A stretch of DNA of 64,000 nucleotides from positions 1 through 64,000 of the forward strand of contig JAHBVI010000023.1 of NCBI GenBank assembly GCA_019637635.1, written 5' to 3'. The stretch's first letter is position 1. Every line of letters begins with the position of its first letter. Made by a program: the position numbers and the translations under genes. This DNA is from Anaerolineae bacterium. GTDB taxonomy: Bacteria; Chloroflexota; Anaerolineae; Promineifilales; Promineifilaceae. The notes below the pieces were generated by a model. It ran no database searches. It saw only the letters and a list, made by a program, of their open reading frames with translations, and was not told the DNA's origin. Positions 33,933 through 41,897 of the stretch are shown here, piece by piece.

Positions 33933-34751
33933 ATGCAAGAAGAAAAAGTGAATGGTACGGTAACGGCCGTCTATGCCCAGTGGCCCCGGTTCGCGCTGTT
34001 GTATGGCGGCATGGTGGTCACGTTGTTGTTCATGGGCGTTAGCCTGGATCGGGGCTGGCTCAGTTTTGTTCCTCTGGCAACGGCCGTGCTGCTGATATTG
34101 GCCTACTTTTTTCTGGCTTCTCTCTGGGTGGTTTACCAGCTCTATGACCGGCGTGGTTTACGCCCATCCCATATCTTGTTTGATATGGGCCAACTGCTGC
34201 CCGAATCCCGGTTGGTCTACGTGGACGTGGGCCGGCGTTATCGGCCCATCTTGCTCAGCCGCCGCCTGACCATTGGGCACATCACCATCGTGGACATCTT
34301 TAACCCACAGTGGATGGCCGCCGGCGTCTTAGGTCGTTGGCGCCAGCAGTTGCTTCATCCCCAACCTGACCCCCGCCTCAGTTGGCGCGAGGGGCAGTTT
34401 GATCTGCTCCCCCTGCCCGATGACAGCGCCCCGGCGATCATGCTCTGCCAGGTCACGTCGCCCATCTGGCAGCATGGCGACCGGCTGGCGTTATTACAAG
34501 AAGCGTATCGGGTGTTGCAGCCGGACGGCCGTCTCCTCTTTGCCGAACAATCGCGCACCCAAACCACCTGGCTCACTGCCGGGCCGGCGGCGGCCCAACT
34601 GCCCACCGCTGCCTACTGGCGTAGTTTGCTGGTCGAAGCCGGGTTTCACATTCAACGCGAACAAAACCCCAACGGCCTCATCACCCTCATCCGCGCCCAA
34701 AAGCCCGGCCCCACCCAGGTGCGCCAGCTTGCCTTTGATCTGAAATTCTAA
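33933..34751 (+). CDS. Membrane-anchored methyltransferase-like protein
   Basis: A 272-residue protein with two membrane helices (residues ~20-70), then a soluble domain resembling a class I SAM-dependent methyltransferase: VYVDVGRRYRPILLSRRL where motif I would be, a middle strand FDLLPLPDDSA, and LLQEAYRVLQPDGRLLFAEQS, which is the motif around the last strands of methyltransferase type 11. The glycine-rich SAM loop is degenerate (DVGRRYRP), so activity is uncertain. No partner is evident. It ends 11 bases before the tRNA gene on the opposite strand. Confidence 0.7.
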   Translation: MQEEKVNGTVTAVYAQWPRFALLYGGMVVTLLFMGVSLDRGWLSFVPLATAVLLILAYFFLASLWVVYQLYDRRGLRPSHILFDMGQLLPESRLVYVDVGRRYRPILLSRRLTIGHITIVDIFNPQWMAAGVLGRWRQQLLHPQPDPRLSWREGQFDLLPLPDDSAPAIMLCQVTSPIWQHGDRLALLQEAYRVLQPDGRLLFAEQSRTQTTWLTAGPAAAQLPTAAYWRSLLVEAGFHIQREQNPNGLITLIRAQKPGPTQVRQLAFDLKF

Positions 34752-34761
34752 TGGCTGAAGA

Positions 34762-34833
34762 TACCCCCGCCAGGACTCGAACCTGAATCTGCCGCTTAGG
34801 AGGCGGCTGCTCTATCCATTGAGCTACGAGGGC
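34762..34833 (-). tRNA. tRNA-Arg (anticodon CCU)
   Basis: On the minus strand: acceptor GCCCTCG pairs with CGGGGGT plus discriminator A; D-arm GCTC/GAGC; anticodon stem GCCGC/GCGGC around the loop CTCCTAA, giving anticodon CCU for AGG codons; T-arm CAGG/CCTG with TTCGAGT. CCA is not encoded. 72 nucleotides. Confidence 0.95.
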
Positions 34834-34874
34834 GTCAGGCTATAATGGTAACGCACGCAGAGGGGTGGGGCAAG

Positions 34875-34978
34875 ATGAGGTGAGCAGGTGAGCGGGTGAA
34901 TGGGTGAGCAGGTGAAGGGGTGAAGGGGTGATAGGGTGATCAATTACCCAATTACCTGATGACGAATGACGAATGACC
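34875..34978. repeat. STRR-like repeat (GGTGAGCA, CAATTACC, GACGAATGA)
   Basis: Three unit families in succession. The last unit contains the ATG of the GGCT-like gene (GACGAATGACGAATGACC). Confidence 0.78.
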
Positions 34979-35395
34979 AATAAAACTCCTTATCTTCCCT
35001 TTTTTGTCTACGGCTCTTTGCTGCCGGGGCAGGCGAATGCGGCCTTGTGGGGCGATGCGCTGGTGGCGCAGCAGACGGCCGTGTTGGCGCACGGCCGTCT
35101 CTACAGCCTGGGCGATTATCCGGTGCTGATCGAAAACGGGGGCGGCCCGGTGAAAGGCATGGTGATGACTGCCCGGCCCGATGCGTATGCCGATCTGCTG
35201 GCCCGGCTGGATGCCCTGGAAGCGTACAATCCAGACGCGCCGGAACAAAGCGAATATCTGCGGGTGATACGCGAAGCCAGGCTGGGTGATGGCGCGGTCT
35301 CACCCGCCTGGGTCTACATCGGCCAGGCCAGCTTCACACCCCACCTGCCACTCGTCCCCGATGGCGACTGGTTGGCTTATGTGGCTGGGAGATGA
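34973..35395 (+). CDS. Gamma-glutamylcyclotransferase-like (AIG2/GGCT fold) protein
   Basis: A 140-residue protein with the GGCT signature FVYGSLLPGQAN at residues ~10-21 and the acidic LDALEAYNPDAPEQSEYLRV region (Glu ~81 as the likely catalytic acid). Family members cyclise gamma-glutamyl amines or amino acids to 5-oxoproline; bacterial ones are poorly characterised. The ATG falls in the last unit of a tandem repeat and lacks a ribosome site. The stop (GGG AGA TGA) is in the first unit of the following repeat. Confidence 0.85.
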   Translation: MTNKTPYLPFFVYGSLLPGQANAALWGDALVAQQTAVLAHGRLYSLGDYPVLIENGGGPVKGMVMTARPDAYADLLARLDALEAYNPDAPEQSEYLRVIREARLGDGAVSPAWVYIGQASFTPHLPLVPDGDWLAYVAGR

Positions 35396-35445
35396 GAGAC
35401 TCAATCTCCTAATCTCCTAATCTCCCAATCTCCCAATCCCCTCCC
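35390..35445. repeat. STRR-like repeat (CTCCTAAT)
   Basis: Begins at the GGCT-like stop; about five inverted GAGATT-type units. The rest of the gap to 35659 holds AT-richer sequence and a TGGCAAGTGGCAA-type stretch (35540-35640). Confidence 0.72.
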
Positions 35446-35659
35446 CCTAACCCGCCCAACAAAACTCCCCTAAAAATTGGTTGCCTTAGCCACTGAACGA
35501 TGTACCATTTACAGGTATACTGGTATGGCTTATTAGTTGCAGGTGGCAAGTGGCAAATGATTACCTGCAACCCTTTGACAGGCTCAGGGCTGGCTCTGCA
35601 TCCTGTTACTTGCCACCCAATTCCCCACTTCCCACGACACATCCAACATAAGGAAAAGA

Positions 35660-37906
35660 GTGGTTGTTAACATGAAAAAAATAGGTGTATTAACAAGCGG
35701 GGGCGACGCTCCCGGTATGAATGCGGCTGTCCGTGCCGTTGTACGGGCGGCCCTGGCGAATGATGCCATACCTTACGCTATTTACGAAGGCTACCAGGGT
35801 ATGGTAGATGGCGGTAAGCGTATTCGCCGGATGGCCTGGCAAGATGTGGGCGGCATTTTGTATAAAGGGGGCACCGTCATCGGCACCGCCCGTTCTGAAG
35901 CCTTCCGGCAGCGACACGGCCGTCTCCAGGCTGCGGCCAATTTACTCCAACATGGCATTGACAATCTGGTGGTTATTGGCGGTGATGGCAGCCTGACCGG
36001 GGCCAACCTGTTTCGCCAGGAATGGTCGGGGCTGCTGGCCGAACTGGTGCAAAATGAGCAGATCAGCCCGGAAACGGCCGCAGCCCACCAACAACTGACG
36101 ATCATGGGGCTGGTCGGTTCCATTGACAACGATATGTGGGGCACCGACATCTCCATTGGCGCGGATACCGCCCTGCGCCGGATCACCGACGCTGTAGACG
36201 CCATTTCCAGTACCGCCGCCAGCCACCAGCGCACCTTTGTGGTGGAGGTGATGGGGCGGCGCGCCGGTTATCTGGCGATGATGAGCGGCCTGGCTTCCGG
36301 CGCCGACTGGGTGCTGATTCCCGAAAACCCACCCAACCTGGACAATTGGGAAGACAAGATGTGTTCGGTGCTGAAGTACGGCCGTGAAATCGGCCGCCGC
36401 GACAGTATTGTCATTGTGGCCGAAGGGGCGCAAGATCGGCGTGGTAACCGCATTTCCTCCGAGTACGTGCGGCAGGTGCTGGAAGACCGGCTCAAAGAAG
36501 ACGCCCGCGTCACCATCTTAGGCCACGTGCAGCGCGGCGGCTCCCCTTCCGCCTTTGACCGCAACCTGAGTACGCTGACGGGCGTAGCGGCCGTAGACCT
36601 GATCATCTCCGGTGAACTGGACGGACAGGCGCACGTGATCGGCCTGAAAGGGAACAAAATTGTCCATACCCCCCTGGAAGAGTGCCTGCAAAAAACCCGC
36701 GAAATCAACGAGGCGGTAGATTCCCTGCAATTCAACCGGGCCATGGAGCTGCGCGGTTCCGGTTTCCGCGAATCCTTCCAAACCCTGCGTACCCTGGTGC
36801 GGGCGCAGCCCCACGGCCCCCAACCCGGTCAGCGCCAGCTTCGGATTGGCGTATTGACGGCGGGCGCACCATCCCCTGGCATGAATACAGTGATGCGCGC
36901 CGTCGTGCGCCTGGGTTTAGACCGGGGGCACAAAATGGTGGGCATTTACAACGGCTTTGCCGGTCTGGTGAATGACCAGATTGAGGAAGTGAACTGGATG
37001 ACGGTGAACGGCTGGGCTTATCTGGGTGGCTCTGAACTGGGCACAAACCGGCATATGCCCGCCAATGGTGACTTTTATGCCATCGCCCGCAACATTGAGA
37101 AGCATAATATCGAAGGATTGCTGATCGTGGGCGGCTGGTCAGGATATGAGGCGGCGCTGTCGCTCTACAACCAGCGCACCCATTTCCCGGCGTTCAACAT
37201 TCCCCTGGTGCTGCTGCCCGCTACCATTGACAACGACTTGCCCGGTTCGGAATTGAGCGTGGGCGCTGATACGGCCCTGAACAGCATCGTTGAGGCCGTA
37301 GACAAGATCAAACAATCGGCCGTGGCGTCGCGGCGCGTCTTTGTGGTAGAGGTGATGGGGCGGCGCTGTGGGTATCTGGCGTTGATGGGGGCGCTGGCCT
37401 CTGGTGCGGAACGGGTCTATTTGCACGAAGAAGGGGTCTCTATTGACAATATGCGCGATGACGTGGCCCTGCTCAAAGATGGATTCCGGGGCGGCAAGCG
37501 GCTGGGGGTGATGATTCGCAGTGAAGGAGCGAATGATACCTATACTACCGAATTTATGTGCAAGCTATTGGAAGAAGAAGGGCGTGGCCTGTTTACGGCA
37601 CGGCAATGTATTTTGGGCCATTTGCAGCAGGGGGGTAATCCATCGCCGTATGACCGGGTTTTGGGTACACGCCTGGCGGCCAAATGTATTGCTTATTTGG
37701 AAGAGCAAATCGGGCAGCCGGAATCGCAGAGCGCCTGTATCGGCTTGCAGCGCGGTTCCTATAAATTCACCGATTTACAAGATTTGCCCCGGTTGATGGA
37801 CGAGGCCAACGGCCGTCCTAAAGAACAATGGTGGCTCAATCTCCGCCCCATCGCCCGGATGTTGGCTAAACCGGCAACGAATGATCAAATGACGAGTGAC
37901 GAGTGA
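35660..37906 (+). CDS. pfkA: Tandem-fused 6-phosphofructokinase, eukaryote-like arrangement
   Basis: A 748-residue protein made of two PFK domains. The N-half (residues ~5-390) has LTSGGDAPGMN, GGDGSLTGA (nucleotide loop) and GSIDNDMWGTD with the catalytic Asp: it looks active in phosphorylating fructose 6-phosphate. The C-half (~395-740) has LTAGAPSPGMN and GGWSGYEAA in place of GGDGS, so nucleotide binding is probably altered, but keeps PATIDNDLPGSELSVGADTALN. That pattern, a catalytic first half and degenerate second half, is the one in animal and fungal PFK, where the C-half is regulatory. GTG 35660 is preferred: AGGA ends five bases before it, against 17 for the ATG at 35672. The last residues (QMTSDE) and stop are in a tandem repeat. 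Confidence 0.92.
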   Translation: MVVNMKKIGVLTSGGDAPGMNAAVRAVVRAALANDAIPYAIYEGYQGMVDGGKRIRRMAWQDVGGILYKGGTVIGTARSEAFRQRHGRLQAAANLLQHGIDNLVVIGGDGSLTGANLFRQEWSGLLAELVQNEQISPETAAAHQQLTIMGLVGSIDNDMWGTDISIGADTALRRITDAVDAISSTAASHQRTFVVEVMGRRAGYLAMMSGLASGADWVLIPENPPNLDNWEDKMCSVLKYGREIGRRDSIVIVAEGAQDRRGNRISSEYVRQVLEDRLKEDARVTILGHVQRGGSPSAFDRNLSTLTGVAAVDLIISGELDGQAHVIGLKGNKIVHTPLEECLQKTREINEAVDSLQFNRAMELRGSGFRESFQTLRTLVRAQPHGPQPGQRQLRIGVLTAGAPSPGMNTVMRAVVRLGLDRGHKMVGIYNGFAGLVNDQIEEVNWMTVNGWAYLGGSELGTNRHMPANGDFYAIARNIEKHNIEGLLIVGGWSGYEAALSLYNQRTHFPAFNIPLVLLPATIDNDLPGSELSVGADTALNSIVEAVDKIKQSAVASRRVFVVEVMGRRCGYLALMGALASGAERVYLHEEGVSIDNMRDDVALLKDGFRGGKRLGVMIRSEGANDTYTTEFMCKLLEEEGRGLFTARQCILGHLQQGGNPSPYDRVLGTRLAAKCIAYLEEQIGQPESQSACIGLQRGSYKFTDLQDLPRLMDEANGRPKEQWWLNLRPIARMLAKPATNDQMTSDE

Positions 37907-37940
37907 CGAGTGACAAGTGACGAGGGACGAGTGACCAATG
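37884..37940. repeat. STRR-like repeat (GTGACGA) bridging two genes
   Basis: Seven-base GTGACGA/GTGACAA units run from the last codons of the phosphofructokinase through its TGA stop to the ATG of the nuclease gene (ACCAATGACTG). Confidence 0.82.
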
Positions 37941-39185
37941 ACTGAATCAATTCGTTTACTTCATTTTGCTGACGCCCATATTGATATGATCAATCACGGC
38001 CGTCACGACCCGCAAACCGGCCTGCCCATTCGGGTATTGGACTTCCTGGCGGCGCTGGATCAGGTGGTAGACACGGCCGTAGCCGAAAAAGTAGACCTGG
38101 TGCTTTTTGCCGGGGACGCCTACAAAGACCGCAACCCCCAGCCCACCTTCCAGCGGGAATGGGGGCGGCGTATGATGCGCCTGTCCCAGGCCGGTATTCC
38201 CACCCTACTGCTGGTGGGCAACCACGACGTGGCCCCCGCCACCGGTCGCGCCCATACCCTGCACGAATTCAGCACCTTACACGTCCCCCACATCCACGTG
38301 GCTGACAATATCCGCCTGTGGCGGCCCGATGACCTGGGGCTGCCGGTGCAAATCATCACCGTGCCCTGGGTCTCGCGCAGCCGCATTGCCCGCCTGTTAG
38401 AAGCAAAATCGCTGGCCGACGCGCCCGCCGCCGACGTGTACGAGCAGATGGAAGAAGTGGTGGGTGATCTGATCGCCCGGCAGATTGAAACGGCTGACCG
38501 GGACCTGCCGCTCATTCTCACCGCCCACGCCAGTGTGCAGGGGGCGAAATACGGCAGTGAACGCGCCGTCATGCTGGGGCATGAACTGGTTCTCAGCGGC
38601 GGGTTGGTCAATGACAACCGGCTCGATTATGTGGCGTTAGGTCACATTCACCAGCACCAGTCGCTCAACGGCGACGCCCACCCGCCCATCGTCTATCCCG
38701 GCTCCATTGAGCGCATAGATTTTGGCGAGGCGCGGGAGAAAAAGGGATTTGTGCTGGCTAACGTGAGCCGGGGCAAAACCACCTGGCAGTTCCACGAACT
38801 GCGCACTCGCCGCTTTGTAGACCCGGAACCGATTACCCCTCGCGCCGACCACTTCATGGCCGATATTCTCAGCCAGTTACCGGCGGCCGATGCCGTGAAA
38901 GACGCCATTTGCCGCATTCGCCTGGCCTACCCGGCCGACCTGGAACCGCTGATGGACGAAAAAGCGATACATGACCATTTGCGCCAGGCGTTTGAGGTGC
39001 ATATTCGCAAGCACCACATTCAGGAAAAACGCGCCCGGTTGGGGGATGCCGCCGGGGTAGAGCAAATGACCCCCGCCGAACTACTGTCCATTTACTGGGA
39101 CACCATTGGCATGGAGAGCGCGGAAGCGAATGTATTGCAACAGATGGCCAAGGAGGTGTTCACGGCCGTAGCCGAATCCGAATAG
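37938..39185 (+). CDS. sbcD: DNA double-strand-break nuclease subunit SbcD (Mre11-type)
   Basis: A 415-residue calcineurin-like phosphoesterase with all nuclease motifs: DAHID (residues ~12-16), GDAYKD (~55-60), GNHD (~94-97), HASVQGAKYGSE and GHIHQHQ. Two manganese ions are expected. SbcD acts with the SbcC ATPase to cleave hairpins and DNA ends; no sbcC is in this window. In a genome so rich in hairpins this activity is of interest. The ATG comes from the upstream tandem repeat and has no recognisable ribosome site; the stop is 83 bases before the toxin-antitoxin pair. Confidence 0.9.
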   Translation: MTESIRLLHFADAHIDMINHGRHDPQTGLPIRVLDFLAALDQVVDTAVAEKVDLVLFAGDAYKDRNPQPTFQREWGRRMMRLSQAGIPTLLLVGNHDVAPATGRAHTLHEFSTLHVPHIHVADNIRLWRPDDLGLPVQIITVPWVSRSRIARLLEAKSLADAPAADVYEQMEEVVGDLIARQIETADRDLPLILTAHASVQGAKYGSERAVMLGHELVLSGGLVNDNRLDYVALGHIHQHQSLNGDAHPPIVYPGSIERIDFGEAREKKGFVLANVSRGKTTWQFHELRTRRFVDPEPITPRADHFMADILSQLPAADAVKDAICRIRLAYPADLEPLMDEKAIHDHLRQAFEVHIRKHHIQEKRARLGDAAGVEQMTPAELLSIYWDTIGMESAEANVLQQMAKEVFTAVAESE

Positions 39186-39268
39186 CAGTGAGTTCACCGG
39201 GTCTATACCATCTGTGCTAAAATAGCCGGTAACAGGTTTTCTTTGGCAACTGTTGAGTAGAGGAAATT

Positions 39269-39589
39269 ATGCGCCTGGAAGATTATTTTGATTTTTTAGA
39301 TGCTGATACCATTCGGTTGAAAGGCCATCGCCTGGGCATTGAAGATGTCTTGGATCTCTATTTGGAAGGGTACAGCCCAGAGCAAATAGCCCTGGAGTTT
39401 CCAGACTTAAACCTGGAATTGATTCATGCCACGATTACCTATTATTGGCATGACCAGGACAAAATAGAGACTTATCTCACCCGCCTGGATAACATTGTCG
39501 CCGAGAGTATACGCCAGGAATCTCAGAAAGACGCTTCAGCCGTCGTCAAGCGGATTCACGCCTCACAACAAATGCAGCCAGCATTATGA
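39269..39589 (+). CDS. DUF433-type antitoxin
   Basis: A 106-residue protein. GHRLGIEDVLDLYLEGYSPEQIALEFPDLNLELIHATITYYWHD is the DUF433 helix-turn-helix-like core; such proteins are the antitoxin half of VapBC-like modules paired with DUF5615 toxins. The C-terminal tail (residues ~75-106) is acidic and basic mixed, as expected for toxin binding. It overlaps the toxin gene by 4 bases (ATGA). Expected to neutralise the toxin and repress the operon. Confidence 0.85.
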   Translation: MRLEDYFDFLDADTIRLKGHRLGIEDVLDLYLEGYSPEQIALEFPDLNLELIHATITYYWHDQDKIETYLTRLDNIVAESIRQESQKDASAVVKRIHASQQMQPAL

Positions 39590-39945
39590 CCGTTAAATTC
39601 TTGTTAGATGAGAACATTACCCCACGTGTCCAGGCAGCCATTCAACGTCATTATCCTCAAATTGATGTACCACGTGTGGGTGATGAAGATGCGCCTGCAC
39701 TGGCGACCCTAGACCCTGAAATTCTACAATATCTGGAAAAGTCGCAGCGAATACTAATTACCAGAAATCGAGCCAGTATGCCCGGACACGTAGCGGATTA
39801 CATTGCCGGGGGTGGGCAACATTGGGGTGTCCTGCGCGTTCGCCCGAACACATCCATTATGCAACTTGTCCAAACACTTGAACTGATAGCGGAAACAAGC
39901 AAAGCCGAAGAATGGATCAACGAGATGTGGTGGATACCTTTTTGA
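39586..39945 (+). CDS. DUF5615 PIN-like toxin (putative RNase)
   Basis: A 119-residue PIN-fold protein. KFLLDENITPRVQ gives the first acidic residues; VGDEDAPALATLDPEIL and ILITRNRASMPGH the rest of the DUF5615 (Mut7-C-like) active region. Likely a toxin ribonuclease, kept in check by the DUF433 partner encoded just before it with a 4-base overlap. Ends 7 bases before the convergent YwiC-like gene. Slightly lower GC than the neighbours. Confidence 0.85.
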   Translation: MTVKFLLDENITPRVQAAIQRHYPQIDVPRVGDEDAPALATLDPEILQYLEKSQRILITRNRASMPGHVADYIAGGGQHWGVLRVRPNTSIMQLVQTLELIAETSKAEEWINEMWWIPF

Positions 39946-39951
39946 GCAAGA

Positions 39952-40758
39952 TCAGTAGGCCAGGATGAGCAGCAAACCGCAGGCTAGTTCGACGCCGACT
40001 TCGGTGAAGCCGAATTTTTTGATGTTGGGGATGGGGCGTATACGAGGATAGGCCCAGAGGGCGCGCCCGGCCAGGGCCACAAAGGGGAGAATGGTGAAGT
40101 AGGGAATGTGGCCGGTGAAGGCAACTGCCGTAACCATCCCCACGCATGCCAGATGCACCAGTAACATAGATCGCCGGTCGGCCTCACGGCCGTGTGTATC
40201 CGCCAAACGCAGCCTCACATACAACACCCCCAACACATTCAGCAGCGCCAGCAGCAGCCACAGCCACCAGGCAACGGCCGTTATCTGCCCGGTAGCCGCG
40301 ATCATAGCGGCGGGTGCGGTGAGCGCCAACCCGGCGGCCCCGGCCAACTCCATCCACAACACCCGCACACTGGTCTGGCGGCCCAACGCGGCGGCCACAT
40401 ACACCGCCAGCAGCCCGGCCACCGGCAGCGCCAGCCATACAATAGCCGTCACGCCCAATGCCAGCAGCCCCAGCAAACATAGCAGCGCCACACCACTCAG
40501 CCCAAACACCAGCCGCCTGACAATGGGCGCGTCGCTCTGGCGGCCGCGCCCCTGGCGAATGCGCAGCCAGACGGTGGCCGGTTGGCGCAGCAGGAAGAGC
40601 GCCAGACCACCCACCAGGACGAGCAGCGTTGCCAGATTGAATGTGCCGGCAACGGCCGTGCCCACCAGATACGGTACCAACAACCACGACCACGACCCAT
40701 GTTCGGCCGGCAGCAGCAATTGTTTCCTAAACCTTCCTTTTGCCTCACTCTTTACCAC
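39952..40758 (-). CDS. YwiC-like membrane protein
   Basis: A 268-residue protein with about eight membrane helices. The N-terminal LLLPAEHGSWSWLLVPYLVG is the YwiC-family signature. In Bacillus ywiC lies in a nitrate/anaerobic region but the function is not established. Here it stands between a toxin-antitoxin pair and a small membrane protein. Transcribed leftward, with the preceding small membrane gene 12 bases upstream, so probably one operon. Confidence 0.84.
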   Translation of the reverse strand: MVKSEAKGRFRKQLLLPAEHGSWSWLLVPYLVGTAVAGTFNLATLLVLVGGLALFLLRQPATVWLRIRQGRGRQSDAPIVRRLVFGLSGVALLCLLGLLALGVTAIVWLALPVAGLLAVYVAAALGRQTSVRVLWMELAGAAGLALTAPAAMIAATGQITAVAWWLWLLLALLNVLGVLYVRLRLADTHGREADRRSMLLVHLACVGMVTAVAFTGHIPYFTILPFVALAGRALWAYPRIRPIPNIKKFGFTEVGVELACGLLLILAY

Positions 40759-40770
40759 TTGATCACCTCA

Positions 40771-41049
40771 TCACCGCTTCCTTACCCATTCCACAATCCC
40801 CGCGCTGACCACGTACCAGAAGAGAATATCCAATACCAACCACAGCCCGTTGAACTCAGAGCAGTTTTGTTCCGGCCTGCACGGCCCCCAGGCAAGGAAG
40901 AACTCAAGGGGAAATCCAAGCGGGAAGGTGTCCGAGAGCGTCGCCATGACATACATCCGCCAGAGCAGGGAGGAGATAATAAACAAGGCAAAAGTCAAAA
41001 TGATCTTTGATATCGTGGGCTTGAGAATTTGTTTCATGCGCGATGTCAT
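40771..41049 (-). CDS. Small two-helix membrane protein of unknown function
   Basis: A 92-residue protein with two predicted membrane helices (IILTFALFIISSLLWRMYVMA and LWLVLDILFWYVVSAGIVEWV) joined by a loop with two cysteines (WGPCRPEQNCSE). No family is recognised. The ATG at 41049 has AGGA about 12 bases upstream; an internal ATG at 41037 is possible. It lies 12 bases before the YwiC-like gene on the same strand. Base composition shifts to AT-richer from here to ~41830. Confidence 0.65.
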   Translation of the reverse strand: MTSRMKQILKPTISKIILTFALFIISSLLWRMYVMATLSDTFPLGFPLEFFLAWGPCRPEQNCSEFNGLWLVLDILFWYVVSAGIVEWVRKR

Positions 41050-41080
41050 TCACATTTTGTCCTACATTTTTCGGTTTTTA

Positions 41081-41827
41081 TCATTTGCCTGCTGCTTCTT
41101 CAAAAATGAGCCTGATTTTTTTATCACGAATAATTGCTCGGAACTTCTCGGATATGGCAGAGGTGGCAAGCTCAGTAGACCAATCGGGAAAGAAATCAAG
41201 TTGTTGCACGTCATGTTTGGCTTCATCGGCAATAATGGGCTGTCGTAAATTTCCACTTTCATCAATTGGGTCAATCATTACAAAGGGCATGTGGGTGGGT
41301 AACAAAGCTATAACAACCTTACCCTCGGAGATAGTGACCCGCGCAACGGGAAAATTAATAGCCATTTGCGAGGTAGCGTCTAAAAAAATCCCCCCATAAA
41401 TGAATTGATTATCTACTTGCACAATAAAAGGATGGATATACAACGCTCGTTCAATAGGGTTTCCCCAACCGAAACTTTCTTTCAGGTTATTCAGATTTTC
41501 AATCTCAGCAGAGGCTGCGCCGATATTTAACAACGCTTCGCCCAGTTCGTTGGTCGCATTAGATGTTAGTGTAATAGTTTGTAAATCCCAGTCATATTTT
41601 TCGATTTGATCTTTGCCTATTACAAAAACAGGTTCACTAATATCAGCAGAGCTTAGGGCTGACTGTGCTTTTTCTGCTTCATAGCCAATTTCTAAATCAA
41701 ACCAATTTTCTTTCAGAATGATTGCCTTGAAGTCTGTTTCTGGGGTTGACTGGCGAGGCGCAGAATTAAAAGAACAGGAGGACAGAATTACGGCAAATAT
41801 AAACATTGTGACGAAGTGATTATTCAT
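41081..41827 (-). CDS. Lipoprotein of unknown function in an AT-richer segment
   Basis: A 248-residue exported lipoprotein: MNNHFVTMFIFAVILSSCS has a lipobox ending at Cys ~18. The mature protein is acidic with two DFxxIILKENWFDLEIGYE-type segments and no motif I can name. Starts at 41827 or 41845 are both possible; the frame extends further upstream but those residues are not signal-like. The gene is visibly AT-richer than the surroundings and contains no ACGGCCGT, both signs of recent acquisition or relaxed composition. Confidence 0.7.
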   Translation of the reverse strand: MNNHFVTMFIFAVILSSCSFNSAPRQSTPETDFKAIILKENWFDLEIGYEAEKAQSALSSADISEPVFVIGKDQIEKYDWDLQTITLTSNATNELGEALLNIGAASAEIENLNNLKESFGWGNPIERALYIHPFIVQVDNQFIYGGIFLDATSQMAINFPVARVTISEGKVVIALLPTHMPFVMIDPIDESGNLRQPIIADEAKHDVQQLDFFPDWSTELATSAISEKFRAIIRDKKIRLIFEEAAGK

Positions 41828-41897
41828 GAGTGATTTTGCCACCATTGTTCGTATTCTAGTGAATTCCTGCGCCTGATGCTCCTTCAACTCTTCCGGT

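Noticed and set aside
34762..34833. tRNA-Arg as an integration site of a mobile island
   Set aside because: No integrase, no direct repeat of the tRNA 3' end and no composition break near it.
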